64,000 nucleotides of DNA from the NCBI GenBank assembly GCA_905221605.1, contig CAJNDS010000382.1:62001-126000 (forward strand). Direction: 5' to 3'. Below, in pieces: positions 22,480-33,018 of this stretch (its first letter is position 1; every line of letters begins with the position of its first letter). Below the pieces are notes generated by a model that saw only the letters and a list, made by a program, of their open reading frames with translations, made no database searches and had not been told where the DNA came from. The DNA is from Symbiodinium natans. Taxonomy: Eukaryota; Sar; Dinophyceae; Suessiales; Symbiodiniaceae. A program made the position numbers and the translations under genes.

Positions 22480-22572
22480 GGCTCAAGCTCAACGAATCTC
22501 CGGAGCCCCAGGTTCTTGCAGCTTCGGAGCACGCCCGTCGCGCGCAGGCCGGACATTCTGGGGCCATCGAAG
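22480..22572 (+). CDS. Candidate internal exon
   Basis: It follows GGTTCAG, reads LKLNESPEPQVLAASEHARR and AQAGHSGAIE, and ends at G/GTGGAGTAGG. The upstream island 22216-22288 (NSNLSFFVDSRARPSRVEFV, QWPM) may be in the same gene. Unnamed. Confidence 0.37.
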
Positions 22573-23450
22573 GTGGAGTAGGGTGAAGGGCTTGTCGCTT
22601 GATGCTGTTGGGTCTGGACAGTCCGTTGCTCAAGGACATGATTTGGATTCAGGGGCTTTGGGTGTATGGTCTGTTCAAAATAGAGTGCCTATAGTTATAT
22701 CCTGGCTCATATCGTACATTGCCCTTCTAACCTAACTTCGACCCCAGCACAACCACGTAAAACTGGGTGGGGGGCTTCAGGGTTTGAATTGAAACCGCAT
22801 GGGCTTCATGATCACAGGAATTGGGATGGGGCCATTCTCAGAACAGGGACCCCCAAAAGGCACCGTAAAAAACAGACAGTAAAACCATAATTACCACCTC
22901 CTGACCCCCCTAAACCCCAAGCATCCCTAAACCTTGTAAACCCAAACCCTAAATTCTGAACACTACAAGACACTCCACCCTTAAAAAAACCCTAACGTCT
23001 CCTTCAATAAGAGAGCTGACCCCATCCGTGCAGGAGCAAAGCCGCCAACTCATGGCCTGATCCGTGTTTCGTGGTCTCAGGCAGCAGCTTCTTGGGTTGT
23101 TTTTGCTGGTTTTAAGGGGTTTGTGTGGTTTTTGTTCAGGGGCTCCCGGTGGCTGATGGAGCTTCGAGCGCAGGGGGGGGGGGTTTATTGGGTCTTGGGG
23201 TTTGGGGAGTTGAGGGTACAAGCTGTTAGTGCCACAGTTTTGGTCATAGAGCATAATAAGCGGGAGGCGGGGGGGGGGGGTGGGGTCGTGGTCACCTCTC
23301 CGTAGGGAACAGCAAAGCTAGGGGAACATCGGAGCTAGTAGGCAGCAACAGAACTTGACTCAGCCTACACTGTGAAACCCCCAACTCTCCACCCTAAGTC
23401 TAAACCCTTTCCCTCACCCATTTGAGCCCCTGACTAAATCGCCTTACTAG

Positions 23451-24259
23451 GGGGAGGACACGGAAGGACGCGTGATTGCCTATAGGAAGCCTAACCATGT
23501 CCTTGGAAGTATGTTGGGAATGTAGTCTCGGGGCTGATACGGTTCTGATTGCCCCTTTGCCCTGAAGTTGCCCACCAGGTGTTGGCTCATGAGAGATGCG
23601 CAGCCTGCCTCTGCTCCCGGAAAGAAGGTCTCGGGGCTTAAGCTCAATACAGCTAAAGGCGACATTGGCCACTTGCTTGGATTCAAGATTAATCTGGGTG
23701 TTAGGTATCAGGGTCCAAGTCAGGCACCCAGACCCCAGACCCCACACTGGCGTGCAGGATTAAGTGGTTAAGTCTATGCAGAAGCCGTAAAATGTCGTAA
23801 AAGTCTCTGCGTAGGGTTATCCATGGGTCGTGCTGATTGCCAGCCGACGTGGTTCAGGGTCTGGGCCGCAACCAATTCATTTGCCGTGTTCCGGAGAGCA
23901 CATCAACCAAACGGTTTCGGCAGACAGGGCACGTGGGCAGAGGCTGTGATGCAGATCGCAGCTGCAGGGACGGCATGGCCCTGGCCGCACGAGAGAGAGA
24001 GTTTGCCCGCGCCCCTTTCCGAGCGACGGCGAAAGCTGCTGCACCTTTAGAAGCAACCCCCCCCCCCCAAACATGCCTAGATTTATCTGTGCAGAGCAGC
24101 TTCGTCAGCGGCTTCGGTGCTGGAGGACCATGCAGGTTTCGGGTTGCTCTATCAGACTCTATCAGGGACAGGAAGCTAGACTTGAAGTCCTCAACTCCCA
24201 ATGCCTTCAACCCTCAACCCAAATTTGAAAGTCTCACTATGCTGTCGCTAAGTTTTTAA
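23451..24259 (+). CDS. Candidate four-exon 3' gene part
   Basis: Exons 23451-23521, 23579-23697, 23844-23913 and 23941-24259 join in phase and end with TAA near 24259. The model gives about 190 residues including HLLGFKINLADVVQGLGRN and GMALAAREREFARAPFRAT. The last intron would be 27 bp. This is the longest phase-consistent unnamed model in the window. A 5' end was not found. Confidence 0.37.
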
Positions 24260-24308
24260 GCCTTATACTTATATCCTAAACCTTACATACCCTTGGCTTG
24301 TTGGGTGC

Positions 24309-24640
24309 CTAACATGTAGGGCCGCCCGTATTGCAAAAGGGGCCCAAATTTACATTTCCAGCCAGGGTTGGGGTCCCCGTGCTGGGGATAGAAGTAAGAC
24401 GGACCAGCGCAGCGTCCTCCCGCGCAGTTTCATCACCGGCCCTGTGCGGAGAGTCTGCCCAGAACCCAAAACCCCACTAGCCCTGAAGCCTAGACCCTGA
24501 ACCCGAAACCCTAAAGAACCCGCTCTGAGTTTGTTAATCGGTAAACCTGCCAACGACAAGTAAGGGATCTGCTGCGTTCTAGAGGCAGCGACCCACTTCG
24601 TTTTGTGCACTTGCCCCCCAACTTCGCCACAAAACTGCTC
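24309..24640 (-). CDS. Candidate minus-strand two-exon gene convergent with the preceding one
   Basis: On the minus strand ATG near 24640 opens MSSFVAKLGGKCTKRSGSLP. A 65 bp G-type insert beginning GTTCTTTAGGG (24519 downwards) ends GGGCAG at 24455. The second exon is open in two frames, ending either near 24357 or at 24309-24311. Strand and frame remain uncertain. Confidence 0.28.
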
Positions 24641-25343
24641 ATAACGGGGCTTTTGGGTGGAGGGCTACGCACAGGGTCACGTGTCTTCCCTTGCGGGGGT
24701 GATGGCGGCTGGGACTTCAGAGGTACCCTAAACACTACACGCAATAGCATGCCGCCGCCACCCGAATTTAAGTGCCAGCGTGCCGGCCAGACTGCCTCCA
24801 GGCGAGCAAGCAGACTCCGAGCCAGCTTGTTGCGAAAACGGCTGCGAGGGGCTTATAGGGCTTAGGGTTCAGGTTTTGGGGTTGGAGGGCGGGGGAAGGG
24901 GTAGAGAACAACAAGGGGTTGTGAACATATATGCCTGGAACATACCCTCAGAAGCTGCATCAAAAGCGTATTATCATTAACAGTACAATATAATCACAAG
25001 TTCTTTGTATTTATATTGTACTTGTGCTGCATGGTCCTGAGATGCAACAAAGAAAACTTTAAAAACACCGACTTACAACTCGCCCCCAACCACACTGGAG
25101 GCAGCTTTCCAACAGCACGCAACCACAACGCTGTCACACGCACCAGAAGCGCACCGTAAGCTCGCCCCATAAACACCTTGAAACACATGCCTCGAAAACT
25201 GAGGGCCCCGAGCCCCCCCCCCCCCCCCCCCAGACCCCGCAGCCCTGAGCCCTGACTGACGCTCTGGACTGGAACCCCAAACCAGGACCCTGAAACGAAC
25301 CCGGGTTAGCCCCTGGCCCCCTTCCAGGCCCCTCGGAGGCTTA

Positions 25344-25529
25344 TCAGCCTAGAGGAACTGATATGCTGCCCACAATGGTGATCTTAAGTTTCTGCTTGAA
25401 AGCACCATGAAATTGTAACGAAACGATATTTTGAAAATTCAAAAGTTGTGTGTGCTCGAAGTCTGCTTCGGACCTTTGGCCGCCAGTGCCATGAGTCTCA
25501 AAGAGGCCAAGGTCCGGTTTTGTCCTCAT
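25344..25529 (-). CDS. Candidate minus-strand ORF of 61 codons
   Basis: ATG to TGA without interruption: MRTKPDLGLFETHGTGGQRS and onwards to VGSISVPLG. The composition is protein-like, with no telomere-like unit inside. It may be a whole small protein or one exon. Not recognised. Confidence 0.33.
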   Translation of the reverse strand: MRTKPDLGLFETHGTGGQRSEADFEHTQLLNFQNIVSLQFHGAFKQKLKITIVGSISVPLG

Positions 25530-25776
25530 GGGGACGTCCGGCCATGAATGGTTCTTTGAACATCCAGCGGTGCCTTCTCACCCCCCAGAGACCCAAAATC
25601 ATGAACCCTGAACCTCGGGCTGGGGCTTGGAGCATGCCCTGAACACGGAAGAGCTCTATCCACTCTTAGTTTAGGGTTTGGGGTTTCGGGGTTTCAGGGC
25701 TTAGGGAGGTTTGGGGTGCACATGTCAGTAGGAACGGCAAAAAGGGGGCCAGAATTTAGAAAAGTGACCATTGCAG

Positions 25777-26049
25777 ACCCAGAAGGGCCACCCTGAAGCA
25801 TGGAAAGGGTTGGCGAAGCACAACTGAGGGCTTCTGCCCTTTGTGTGCAGCGAACAAGCCACAGAAACGAGCTTCGACCTGCCTCCCTGCAAGAACGTTC
25901 GCTCCAGATGGTACCTCTGTTGGTCAAAAGCCATCGCACGTTTGCATGCGGAGATTTCAAAAAGTGAGGCCCGCGCGCATGTTCTACTGCTACTGTCAGC
26001 AGGCGGTTTAGCCTTTGGCCGAAAAACGCTGTCAAACCAGCATGTGTAG
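25777..26049 (+). CDS. Candidate terminal exon pair
   Basis: 25777-25808 (TQKGHPEAWKG) would join in phase across a 42 bp intron ending CCCTTTGTGTGCAG to 25851-26049, a 66-codon frame (EQATETSFDLPPCKNVRSRW ... KTLSNQHV, TAG). The antisense strand is open for 113 codons over the same stretch, so the strand is disputed. Confidence 0.33.
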
Positions 26050-26269
26050 GAGCGTCGGAATATAGTGACGTAGAAGAAAGGGCTCCACCTTCACCACCCT
26101 CGAATGCTTGAGCTGCTGCTTTGGCTCTCTGGTCGGATCAAGTCCACCCCTAAACCCTAAGCCCCGACAAACCACACCAACCCAAAAAACCCTAAAGCCC
26201 CAACCAACTGCGACGCCCCCAAACAACAACCCCCAGAAAACCAACAGAATGCTCGCTCCTACGCGCGCC

Positions 26270-26654
26270 ATGGCGTTAAGGGGCCTGCGGCCGCAGAAGC
26301 ACCTGGCAGAGGCTTTTGGATGTAGGGTTTGCACGAGGTTTAGGGTTTGGGGCAAATACATTTAACCCCTAAAGCCCTCCACCCTAGACCCCCCCCCAAA
26401 CCCCCCCCCCAAACCTCGAAAGCTCCTGGAGCGCAGGTCTGCTCCCTTCGCTGGGCGGGGCGCGCTGTGCAGCTCGGTCAGATCCTGGAGGGTGCAATCA
26501 GTGTAATCGCAACCCCAAAGCCTCCTCTCGAGGGTTTAGGGGTCTAATTGAGTACAATCCATCAGGATCTCCAAATGCGCAACTCCGCGAGGTCGTCCGC
26601 AGAGCATCCTTTTTAAGGTCCCTGAGCGGGTTTCTGCAAAAGCAGAGATGTTAG
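26270..26654 (+). CDS. Candidate small three-exon gene
   Basis: Exons 26270-26321 (start MALRGLRPQKHLAEAFG), 26432-26533 (…GRAVQLGQILEGAISVIATP…) and 26566-26654 (…REVVRRASFLRSLSGFLQKQ, TAG) join in phase to about 79 residues. The second intron opens with GTTTAGGGG. The first intron holds a C-rich block. Unnamed, basic, possibly organellar by composition, which is only a guess. Confidence 0.38.
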
Positions 26655-27920
26655 CGCGGCGAATGGCCGTTACGTAGTGCTTGGACGACTACGTGGTCAG
26701 CTCTCTGAAGTTTGGTTCCTCGTTTTTTTGGTCCCTGTGATAGTACGCCCTTGTATCTAGGGCACCCAACAAATGACCCCGATTGAGCTCACTGAGCTTT
26801 GGGTTAGGCCATCAGGCCCTAAGCTCTAGATTGAGCATTACAGTTCCACCATGTTCCGCACTTCCTTTTCTGTCGTTGCTTAGGTTGTTCCAGTTTCGGG
26901 TTGGTTGACTTACTTGAAGCAGATTAGATTTCAGTGTGCTTGACGGTCTTAGGGTTATTGGGGTCTGGGGTGTGCTTCTTTGCGACAGTCTTCCTTGGTT
27001 TGCAGGGTTGGCGTGGTGCCGTTTAGGGCTTAAGGCGGGGTCCTGTGAGGGTTTAGGGTCTTCATGGTCTTTACCCAGTGCAACTGCCTAAGGGCGCAGC
27101 TAGAACCTCGAATCAGATGTCTCTTCATGTTTCCATCCAGCGCTTCCTCGCTGGTGGGAAATCTTTTTTCAGACCCTGCATGAAGCAACGTGCCCCACAC
27201 TCCCCACTCCGTCCACCCCACGCCCCGAAAGCCCGGGGCGAGCGCCCGACAATCGGAGCCCCAGAAGCCGCCAGGTCTTCGTCCTCCTCGGCGTCGGCGC
27301 CCTCGTCAGAAACCCCCGGGGTTAAGGCCCAGAGCCCTGAAACCTCAAGATCGTGAAGTTGAAAGCTAAAGCGGCTGAGAGGCATACCGGGCTTGCTACA
27401 GCTGGAGGGTAGTCACCAATCTGAAGCCACTGAAGACCTCACACCCGAAACTCCAGAACCAAGGCCCCTCAACCTTAAGCTGTGCAGTAAACTCAACCAG
27501 CGTCCCTAAACCCCAATTAAGCCCTAATTAGGTGCAAACCCTCAAGCCGAAGTCGATGTCGTCGCACAGGATGCTGAGCTCGTCTTCGGGAACCTGTCAA
27601 AGACAATCCATCGCGGGCCAACCTCTCAGCGTCTGTGGACCTGTTCCTTGCTTTCTTGCGCTTTCCCCTGCCGAGTCGGGATTCTCAACTTGATCCCCCC
27701 TCGTATACCGAGTATCTTTCTCTGAAGTGAGCTCCTTGGCCGGAGTTCTATGTGGGTAGGCGACGATATAGGGCAAAGTCAACATCAGGGATTGGGCTTT
27801 CAGGGTTTATGGGGCATGGGAGCTGCGAGATCTTAAATCTTGGCCTGCAAGAGGTGAGCGCTTCTGCAAGCCCAGGCTCTGTATTCCGAATTCCCACATC
27901 TAAATCCGGCCACACTTGTG

Positions 27921-28406
27921 ATGCTCCGCCTAACCTGTCCATCCGAAACACTTGAAAAGCCAACGCTGCAAAGGTTCAAGTTCGATCGGATGTTCGACAG
28001 CGACGACTTGGACCCTCAGTCGTTGATGGAGCCTGCGCCCCCAGCATGGGTAATGCAGGAACCTGAAGACCTTCTAGAACGGTACCTAAAGCCTTATAAA
28101 CCCTAAACCCCACAGTGCCCATTCCAAAAAGGGGGCCTTCCTGGGGTTCAACGGCAGGGCTTAAGAGGCCCTGGAGTTTCTTCAGAGGACCCAAACCCAG
28201 ATCGCAGCATGTCGAAGGGGAGGAGTCCCACGCTTGCACTAGAGGCTGGACCAGATCGCCCTAGTGAGCATGAAGACGCAGGCGCTGGCGGCGCTGGGTT
28301 CTTGCTTTATGTCCGGATGGTCCTTCGGCCGAGTTTAGAGCTGACGAGAGAGGCTTTAGGATTTTTGCTGGGGGGAGCCAGTAGAAAAGTCAACCAGGGG
28401 TCATGA
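27921..28406 (+). CDS. Candidate gene with acidic/basic N-terminal part
   Basis: ATG at 27921 opens MLRLTCPSETLEKPTLQRFK and FDRMFDSDDLDPQSLMEPAP. The frame continues to a donor at 28050 or 28082. A 34 bp C-type intron ending CCCCACAG could follow. The distal frame, from about 28161 to the TGA at 28406, contains LYVRMVLRPSLELTREALGF. Joining needs a 20 bp intron that I consider doubtful. Unnamed. Confidence 0.33.
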
Positions 28407-28577
28407 GCTCTGAGAGGCCGGAAAGATGAAACAGCACGCCTCCACCCTAAACCCTAAAGCCTATATCCCAATCCACGGAAGTATTCGGGCCGACCGCGGG
28501 AGCAATCGCTTGTAGGACGCGCCCCGGAGCATCATGGAGAAGATTGTGAGGCCCACGCCTGAAAAATTTGCATACAT

Positions 28578-28650
28578 ATATATATATATATATATTTATT
28601 TATTTATTTTTATTTATTTGTTTATTTAAATACATACACGTAGATTTATA
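28578..28650. repeat. AT and TTTA microsatellite
   Basis: (AT)n followed by (TTTA)n. The region 28650-28960 holds AT-rich DNA in which I see no gene. Confidence 0.93.
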
Positions 28651-28981
28651 TTTTATTTTTCTATTTGTTTACGTACCAAGTCTATGATGTATCTAAACCC
28701 CTCAAACCCCACATACACGCCCATTGAAGTCTTAGGGTCGTAGAAGCTTTTGGGGCTTGATAGAGTGTGTCTCAATGAATATTTGAAATTCCTTTTTTGA
28801 TTTAACGTTCATTCCTGAATCAAGGGGGAATTGGACGCTGCGTTCTGGAATTGAATTTCGGGGTATGCCCTTTCAACGTGAGAGTAGCACGGCTCGACCT
28901 GTGGGACTCAGCGTGTGCAGGGTTTAGGTTTTAAAGCCTAGGGAGGGCGATGAGCTCAAGCTTGACTAACTCCACGGCCAG

Positions 28982-29351
28982 CAGTGTCCATTGTCCCTAT
29001 CAGCATCAGGACTGTTGAGCTGGCCGAACACCTCCGTAGAAGCAACTCCTACCTCTGGTAGACCCCCAAGCCCTGAACTGGTAGCCCAATTCCTAAACCC
29101 AGGTTGCTCCGAGACTTCGGCCAAAAGCAGGTGGGCTTAGGGCTTAGAGGGCTTAGAGGGCTTGTAGGTGTATATGGCTTCAGGGGTTTAGGCCTGCCGG
29201 CTGCCAGCTTGGCTTGGCCTCACAGGTTAGAAGTACCGGAATTCTGGGTTCCGGTCTAGGCAGCTTTCATTGGATGGCAGCTGTAGCAGTCGAAAGGACG
29301 AAACCGCCGATGATGCTACAGTGCAAAGACGGCCTAAGCCCTAAGCCCTAA
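28982..29351 (+). CDS. Candidate three-exon 3' gene part
   Basis: 28982-29057 (VSIVPISIRTVELAEHLRRS, NSYLW), 29103-29130 (LLRDFGQKQ) and 29226-29351 (VRSTGILGSGLGSFHWMAAV …) join in phase, with the stop TAA supplied by the C-rich block at 29349-29351. Introns carry C-type then G-type units. Unnamed. Confidence 0.38.
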
Positions 29352-29486
29352 GCCTCAAATCCTCAACCCTGAGCTCAGCACGACGCACTACGAATCGCAG
29401 TTCTAAGTTTCGGCCGAGAACTGACCTCGTACGCTTAGAGAGCTCATGATCCCCACTATATAGATAGTATATATATATATGTATAC

Positions 29487-29521
<35 letters not shown>

Positions 29522-31681
29522 CATACATATGTCTGCATATATTTTACATATACGTCGAGCCTGGGCGATGAGTAGAAGCAGCCGCGCAGGACCTGCAGCG
29601 GTACGGCCGCTACCTGCTGAAGCGACAGCTGCGGCCCAAGTTCCCCCAAGAGCGTATCCCGACCCTATCCGTGTTAGGAATTCAGACGCTTGGAAACTTC
29701 TAAACCTTAAACCTCTGTAGGTGTTGGGCCCTCGTGGCCTGAAGCCGACCCTCAAACCCCATAGCTCTTTGAGCTCCTACCAGTACATGCCATGTAAGCC
29801 TAGAGACACCTAAAAATCCGAGCTGGGCATCAAAGGCGATCGCGGACCTCCACGGAGATACCAGCAGCGCCTGGTCTCAGACAGTAGTTTGGGGGTTTCT
29901 GGTTTGGCGTTTAACGGGGCTGAGGGCAGGGCTTGGGGGAGCATAGGGCTGAGGATGTAGAGGTTGGCTTGAAGCTCTAGGTAAAGTGATGCGAGATGCC
30001 AGGTTTCCTGACGCCGGAAACCCTAAAAATCCCTAGGGCCCCCACAGAGCCCCAAATCCAAAAAGCTCTACACCTAAGACCCTAAATTGGGCCCTCGACC
30101 CTCAACTTGCCAAACCCTCCTGCCTGAACTCCCCGAGCCATGCGAAATGACCAGCCCTGGAGCCGTTAGTGGGGGGTTGAGGGTTCAGGGGTTAGGGCTG
30201 AGGGGTTAGGGTTACTAAGCTCACATCATGGGCCCTGCTTGGGCCTCGTTTAGGCCCCCCTCTAGGCTCAGTATTGAAGGAAAAGTCTCAACAAGAAGCC
30301 CACGATGAACGCCAGCAGCCGTCACAAAGCCCCGAAGCCCAAACCCCCTAAACCTCAAACCTGAAACCAAACCCCCGTCTGCCACGCAGGTCCTCCCGTC
30401 TGCCTTCTTGCCAGAGGGCGAGGGCGAAGGTGAAGGCCCCATTGCGAAGCCTGGGGCCCTGGCATTTATGACTTGATCTCCCAGTGGGCCCTTTGTCCCT
30501 TTTTGGGGGGAACCTTTGGTTCCTTCTAAAACGACCCAAAACTCAAAAGGGAGCCCTTCGTGATCCCAGATTGCTGGGGACCCGAGTTAGGACTTGGAGT
30601 GGTTGGAATTCATCCTGAGTGCGCAAGCTGCAGTTGAAGGTTTAGAGTTCAGTGTTTTTCACCTGCCTCTCCGGGAGTTCTACCTTAGGGTTCGAGGGAT
30701 TTAGGGCTTGGAATGGAGGATCTTCGGGTTTAGGGCTTTAGGACTCTAGGGTTCAACCCTGAAACCTTTAAACCTGAACCAAACGGACATGTGCAGCTCG
30801 CATGGCGAGGGAAGGTGCTCCGGGTGGAGTCTGGAGTGTAGTCCTGCAACTCATGCCGCCTGAAATTCCTAAACCCTTGAAACCTTAAACCCGAAAACTC
30901 CATGTTCTTGACGCAAAGACACAAAGACCTCGCATCCCAGACTAACCCCCCAATTCCCTCAAGGCCACACACGGCAACCCTAAACCCTCCTAAGCCTCGT
31001 CAGCCCGAAGCCCCCTCAATGTGCAACCTTGAACCCTCATAAGCCTCATAAGCCCTCCCCCCCTCCCCCTATTCCTTGCACCTCCAACGCCCAAGCTCCG
31101 AAACCCTAAGAACTCAAAGTCTCTCAACCAAGGATGCGCAAGAACCCGGCCTTCAAGGCGGGCTCCTGTGGTTTAGGGCTGACAGGGATTATGATACAGG
31201 GCTTGTAGGCTACATAGGGTTTACAGGCCGATTCCACAAAATGGCGGGGCATCTAGAACACAATCAGGGTTTGTGTTGGGGTGTGGGTGGACTTTCAAGG
31301 GTTGAAGGGCTGCAGAGCTTCTTCAGATTTAGGAGTTTCGGGGATCCAGCGGTGTATTTCCGACTCCGTGACCGTATATTCCTTACAGATTGAGCTCAGG
31401 GTCTAGCCCCTTGTGGGGATTCTCCGTTGAATGGTCCACTCAATAGTTTAGGGTACCAAAAACGTGGCACAGAACTTGAGTCCACCCCGAAGCTCCCGAG
31501 GCACCCACATGAATCAGGGTGGAACCCCTAAAGCCCACAAGAACCTTTGAAGCGCTTAAACCGCGAAAAGCCTAAGCCAAGGGTTACCTCAGCTCCCCCT
31601 GAAAAACTCAGCCCGAAAGCCTTACGTAGGATTAAACCCTAAAGCCCCAGACCCTGAAATTCCTGGGACAACGGTGGCAAG

Positions 31682-31771
31682 GACCTCTTCGACCACGCAG
31701 GGGTGCGGAATCTGGACGACTCCACCATGCGACGGCTGGCAATTGCGCACATGCAGGCGCAGCAGTTTTAG
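31682..31771 (+). CDS. Candidate exon DLFDHAGVRNLDDSTMRRL
   Basis: After GGTGGCAAG the frame reads DLFDHAGVRNLDDSTMRRLA and IAHMQ. It then runs AQQF to a TAG, or stops at a GC donor after CAG. It lies 1.3 kb upstream of the first placed Rsm22-like exon on the same strand, so it could belong to its N-terminal part, but I see no family match that proves this. Confidence 0.38.
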   Translation, partial: DLFDHAGVRNLDDSTMRRLAIAHMQAQQF

Positions 31772-32098
31772 GTTTAGGGCTTACCTGAAACTCCCAGACC
31801 CCTTATCTGCAACTCCCAGACCCCCCCTTCGTATGTTGATGTTGTCATAAGTACATTTTTCTATGTATCAGGTGTATAACCAGCAAAGCATGTCGGTAAA
31901 TGGTGGTTGAGGTCGCGTTTTGGGGCTGAGGGTTGGGGCTCGGGCTGGTGGGCTCAAGAGCCCTGAAACCGGGCCCTTTAGAACTTCAACCCTACTGTAA
32001 ATGGTCCCAGCATGTACACCGTACACGCGTCAACCACCGAGACCTATAGGCCTCACCGGCAAGGCGCCAGGCCCAAGCTCAACATGTCGAAGTCCTAG

Positions 32099-32216
32099 CG
32101 GCCCTGGGAATGTGATACGACGCAATGCCTCCTATATACCCTTTGGAAGTATGTTCTGCTTTCGCTTGTATAGAAACAGTGAACATAAGTCCATGCTTCT
32201 GGCTTCATGGGTCCAG
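32099..32216 (+). CDS. Candidate internal exon with canonical donor
   Basis: The frame GPGNVIRRNASYIPFGSMFC and FRLYRNSEHKSMLLASWVQ ends at CAG/GTAAGCCC, a perfect donor. It follows AGTCCTAG. It may be upstream coding sequence of the Rsm22-like gene or of its neighbour. Confidence 0.4.
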
Positions 32217-32575
32217 GTAAGCCCTAGACCCTAAACCCTTAAACCCAGACTCTCAACCCCCTAAGTCTTCAATTCAGGAGCCCACCCCTGAATGCAGAGA
32301 CCCTCACACGTGACCAGGGGACTAAAGGGCTGACTCTTCTACGGGATCCCAAAAAATTTGGAAAGGGGGGCGACTTAGGCATATCTAGAGGCTGTAGCAA
32401 GTACTTCTGTAGCTTGAAGAGTAGCATGAAAACATCCACCTGCTGCTCGTCAACTACTTGGGGCTTGTTGGATTTTAGGGGTTTGGGAAACCTTAACATC
32501 AGGCATTTCAGGGATTAGGGTTAATTATCGTGGTTCTAGGGGCTTTACATCCACTTCAAAAAGCCGCTTTTGCAG

Positions 32576-32840
32576 AGGACCGGCGGCATGTGCTCTACCA
32601 GATGTTCTGGTCACCAGAGGCTCCTTGGCGAAACGTGGGCCGCGTTTTCTTTCGCGGGTTCGAGGGGGGTTCGGGGGCGTCCTCCACGTCAAAAAGCCGT
32701 ACCCCCCAAAGGAAGTGTGCGATTCGCTTTTGGGTCACATGTGGGCTTTGGGCTCCGGGCCCACCCGATCGCACATAGCTGAACCCGAACCGTATTCCTC
32801 CTCTGCGCCGTGGATCTGCCCCAAACCCCTACATCCCTGA
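32576..32840 (+). CDS. Candidate exons EDRRHVLYQMFWSPEAPWRN and followers
   Basis: 32576-32634 follows CTTTTGCAG and ends AAC/GTGGGC. 32697-32733 (PYPPKEVCDSLL) and 32778-32840 (EPEPYSSSAPWICPKPLHP, TGA) are phase-compatible. If the last is terminal, a separate gene ends here, only 130 bp before the Rsm22-like exons. If not, the first may feed into that gene. Confidence 0.33.
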
Positions 32841-32971
32841 AACTTGAGACAAGCCCCGTACAGCGCTGGAATGCAGTGCAGCCCCACGCCCTGCGCCTCT
32901 GTAAATCCCAAACTTCTCATGCTTCCAGTGCCAGTATGAAGCTATGAAGCTTAGGGGGTTTAGGGTTGGAG

Positions 32972-33018
32972 CCCCACATCCACAGCTTGGCGGAGGCTGC
33001 CCTCACGTACCTGGCGTC
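32972..33018 (+). CDS. Rsm22-like gene, exon with SLAEAALTYLAS
   Basis: The frame reads PHIHSLAEAALTYLAS and leads straight into HRYPATW of the next exon, matching the family pattern of a helix ending in Y-L-A before the R-x-P-A-T segment. It follows an AG at 32970-32971. The end lies at the TC/GG junction, where one G is shared between exon and intron so the cut is ambiguous by one base. The start is the weaker border, because a later AG at 32984-32985 would also serve. Confidence 0.5.
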
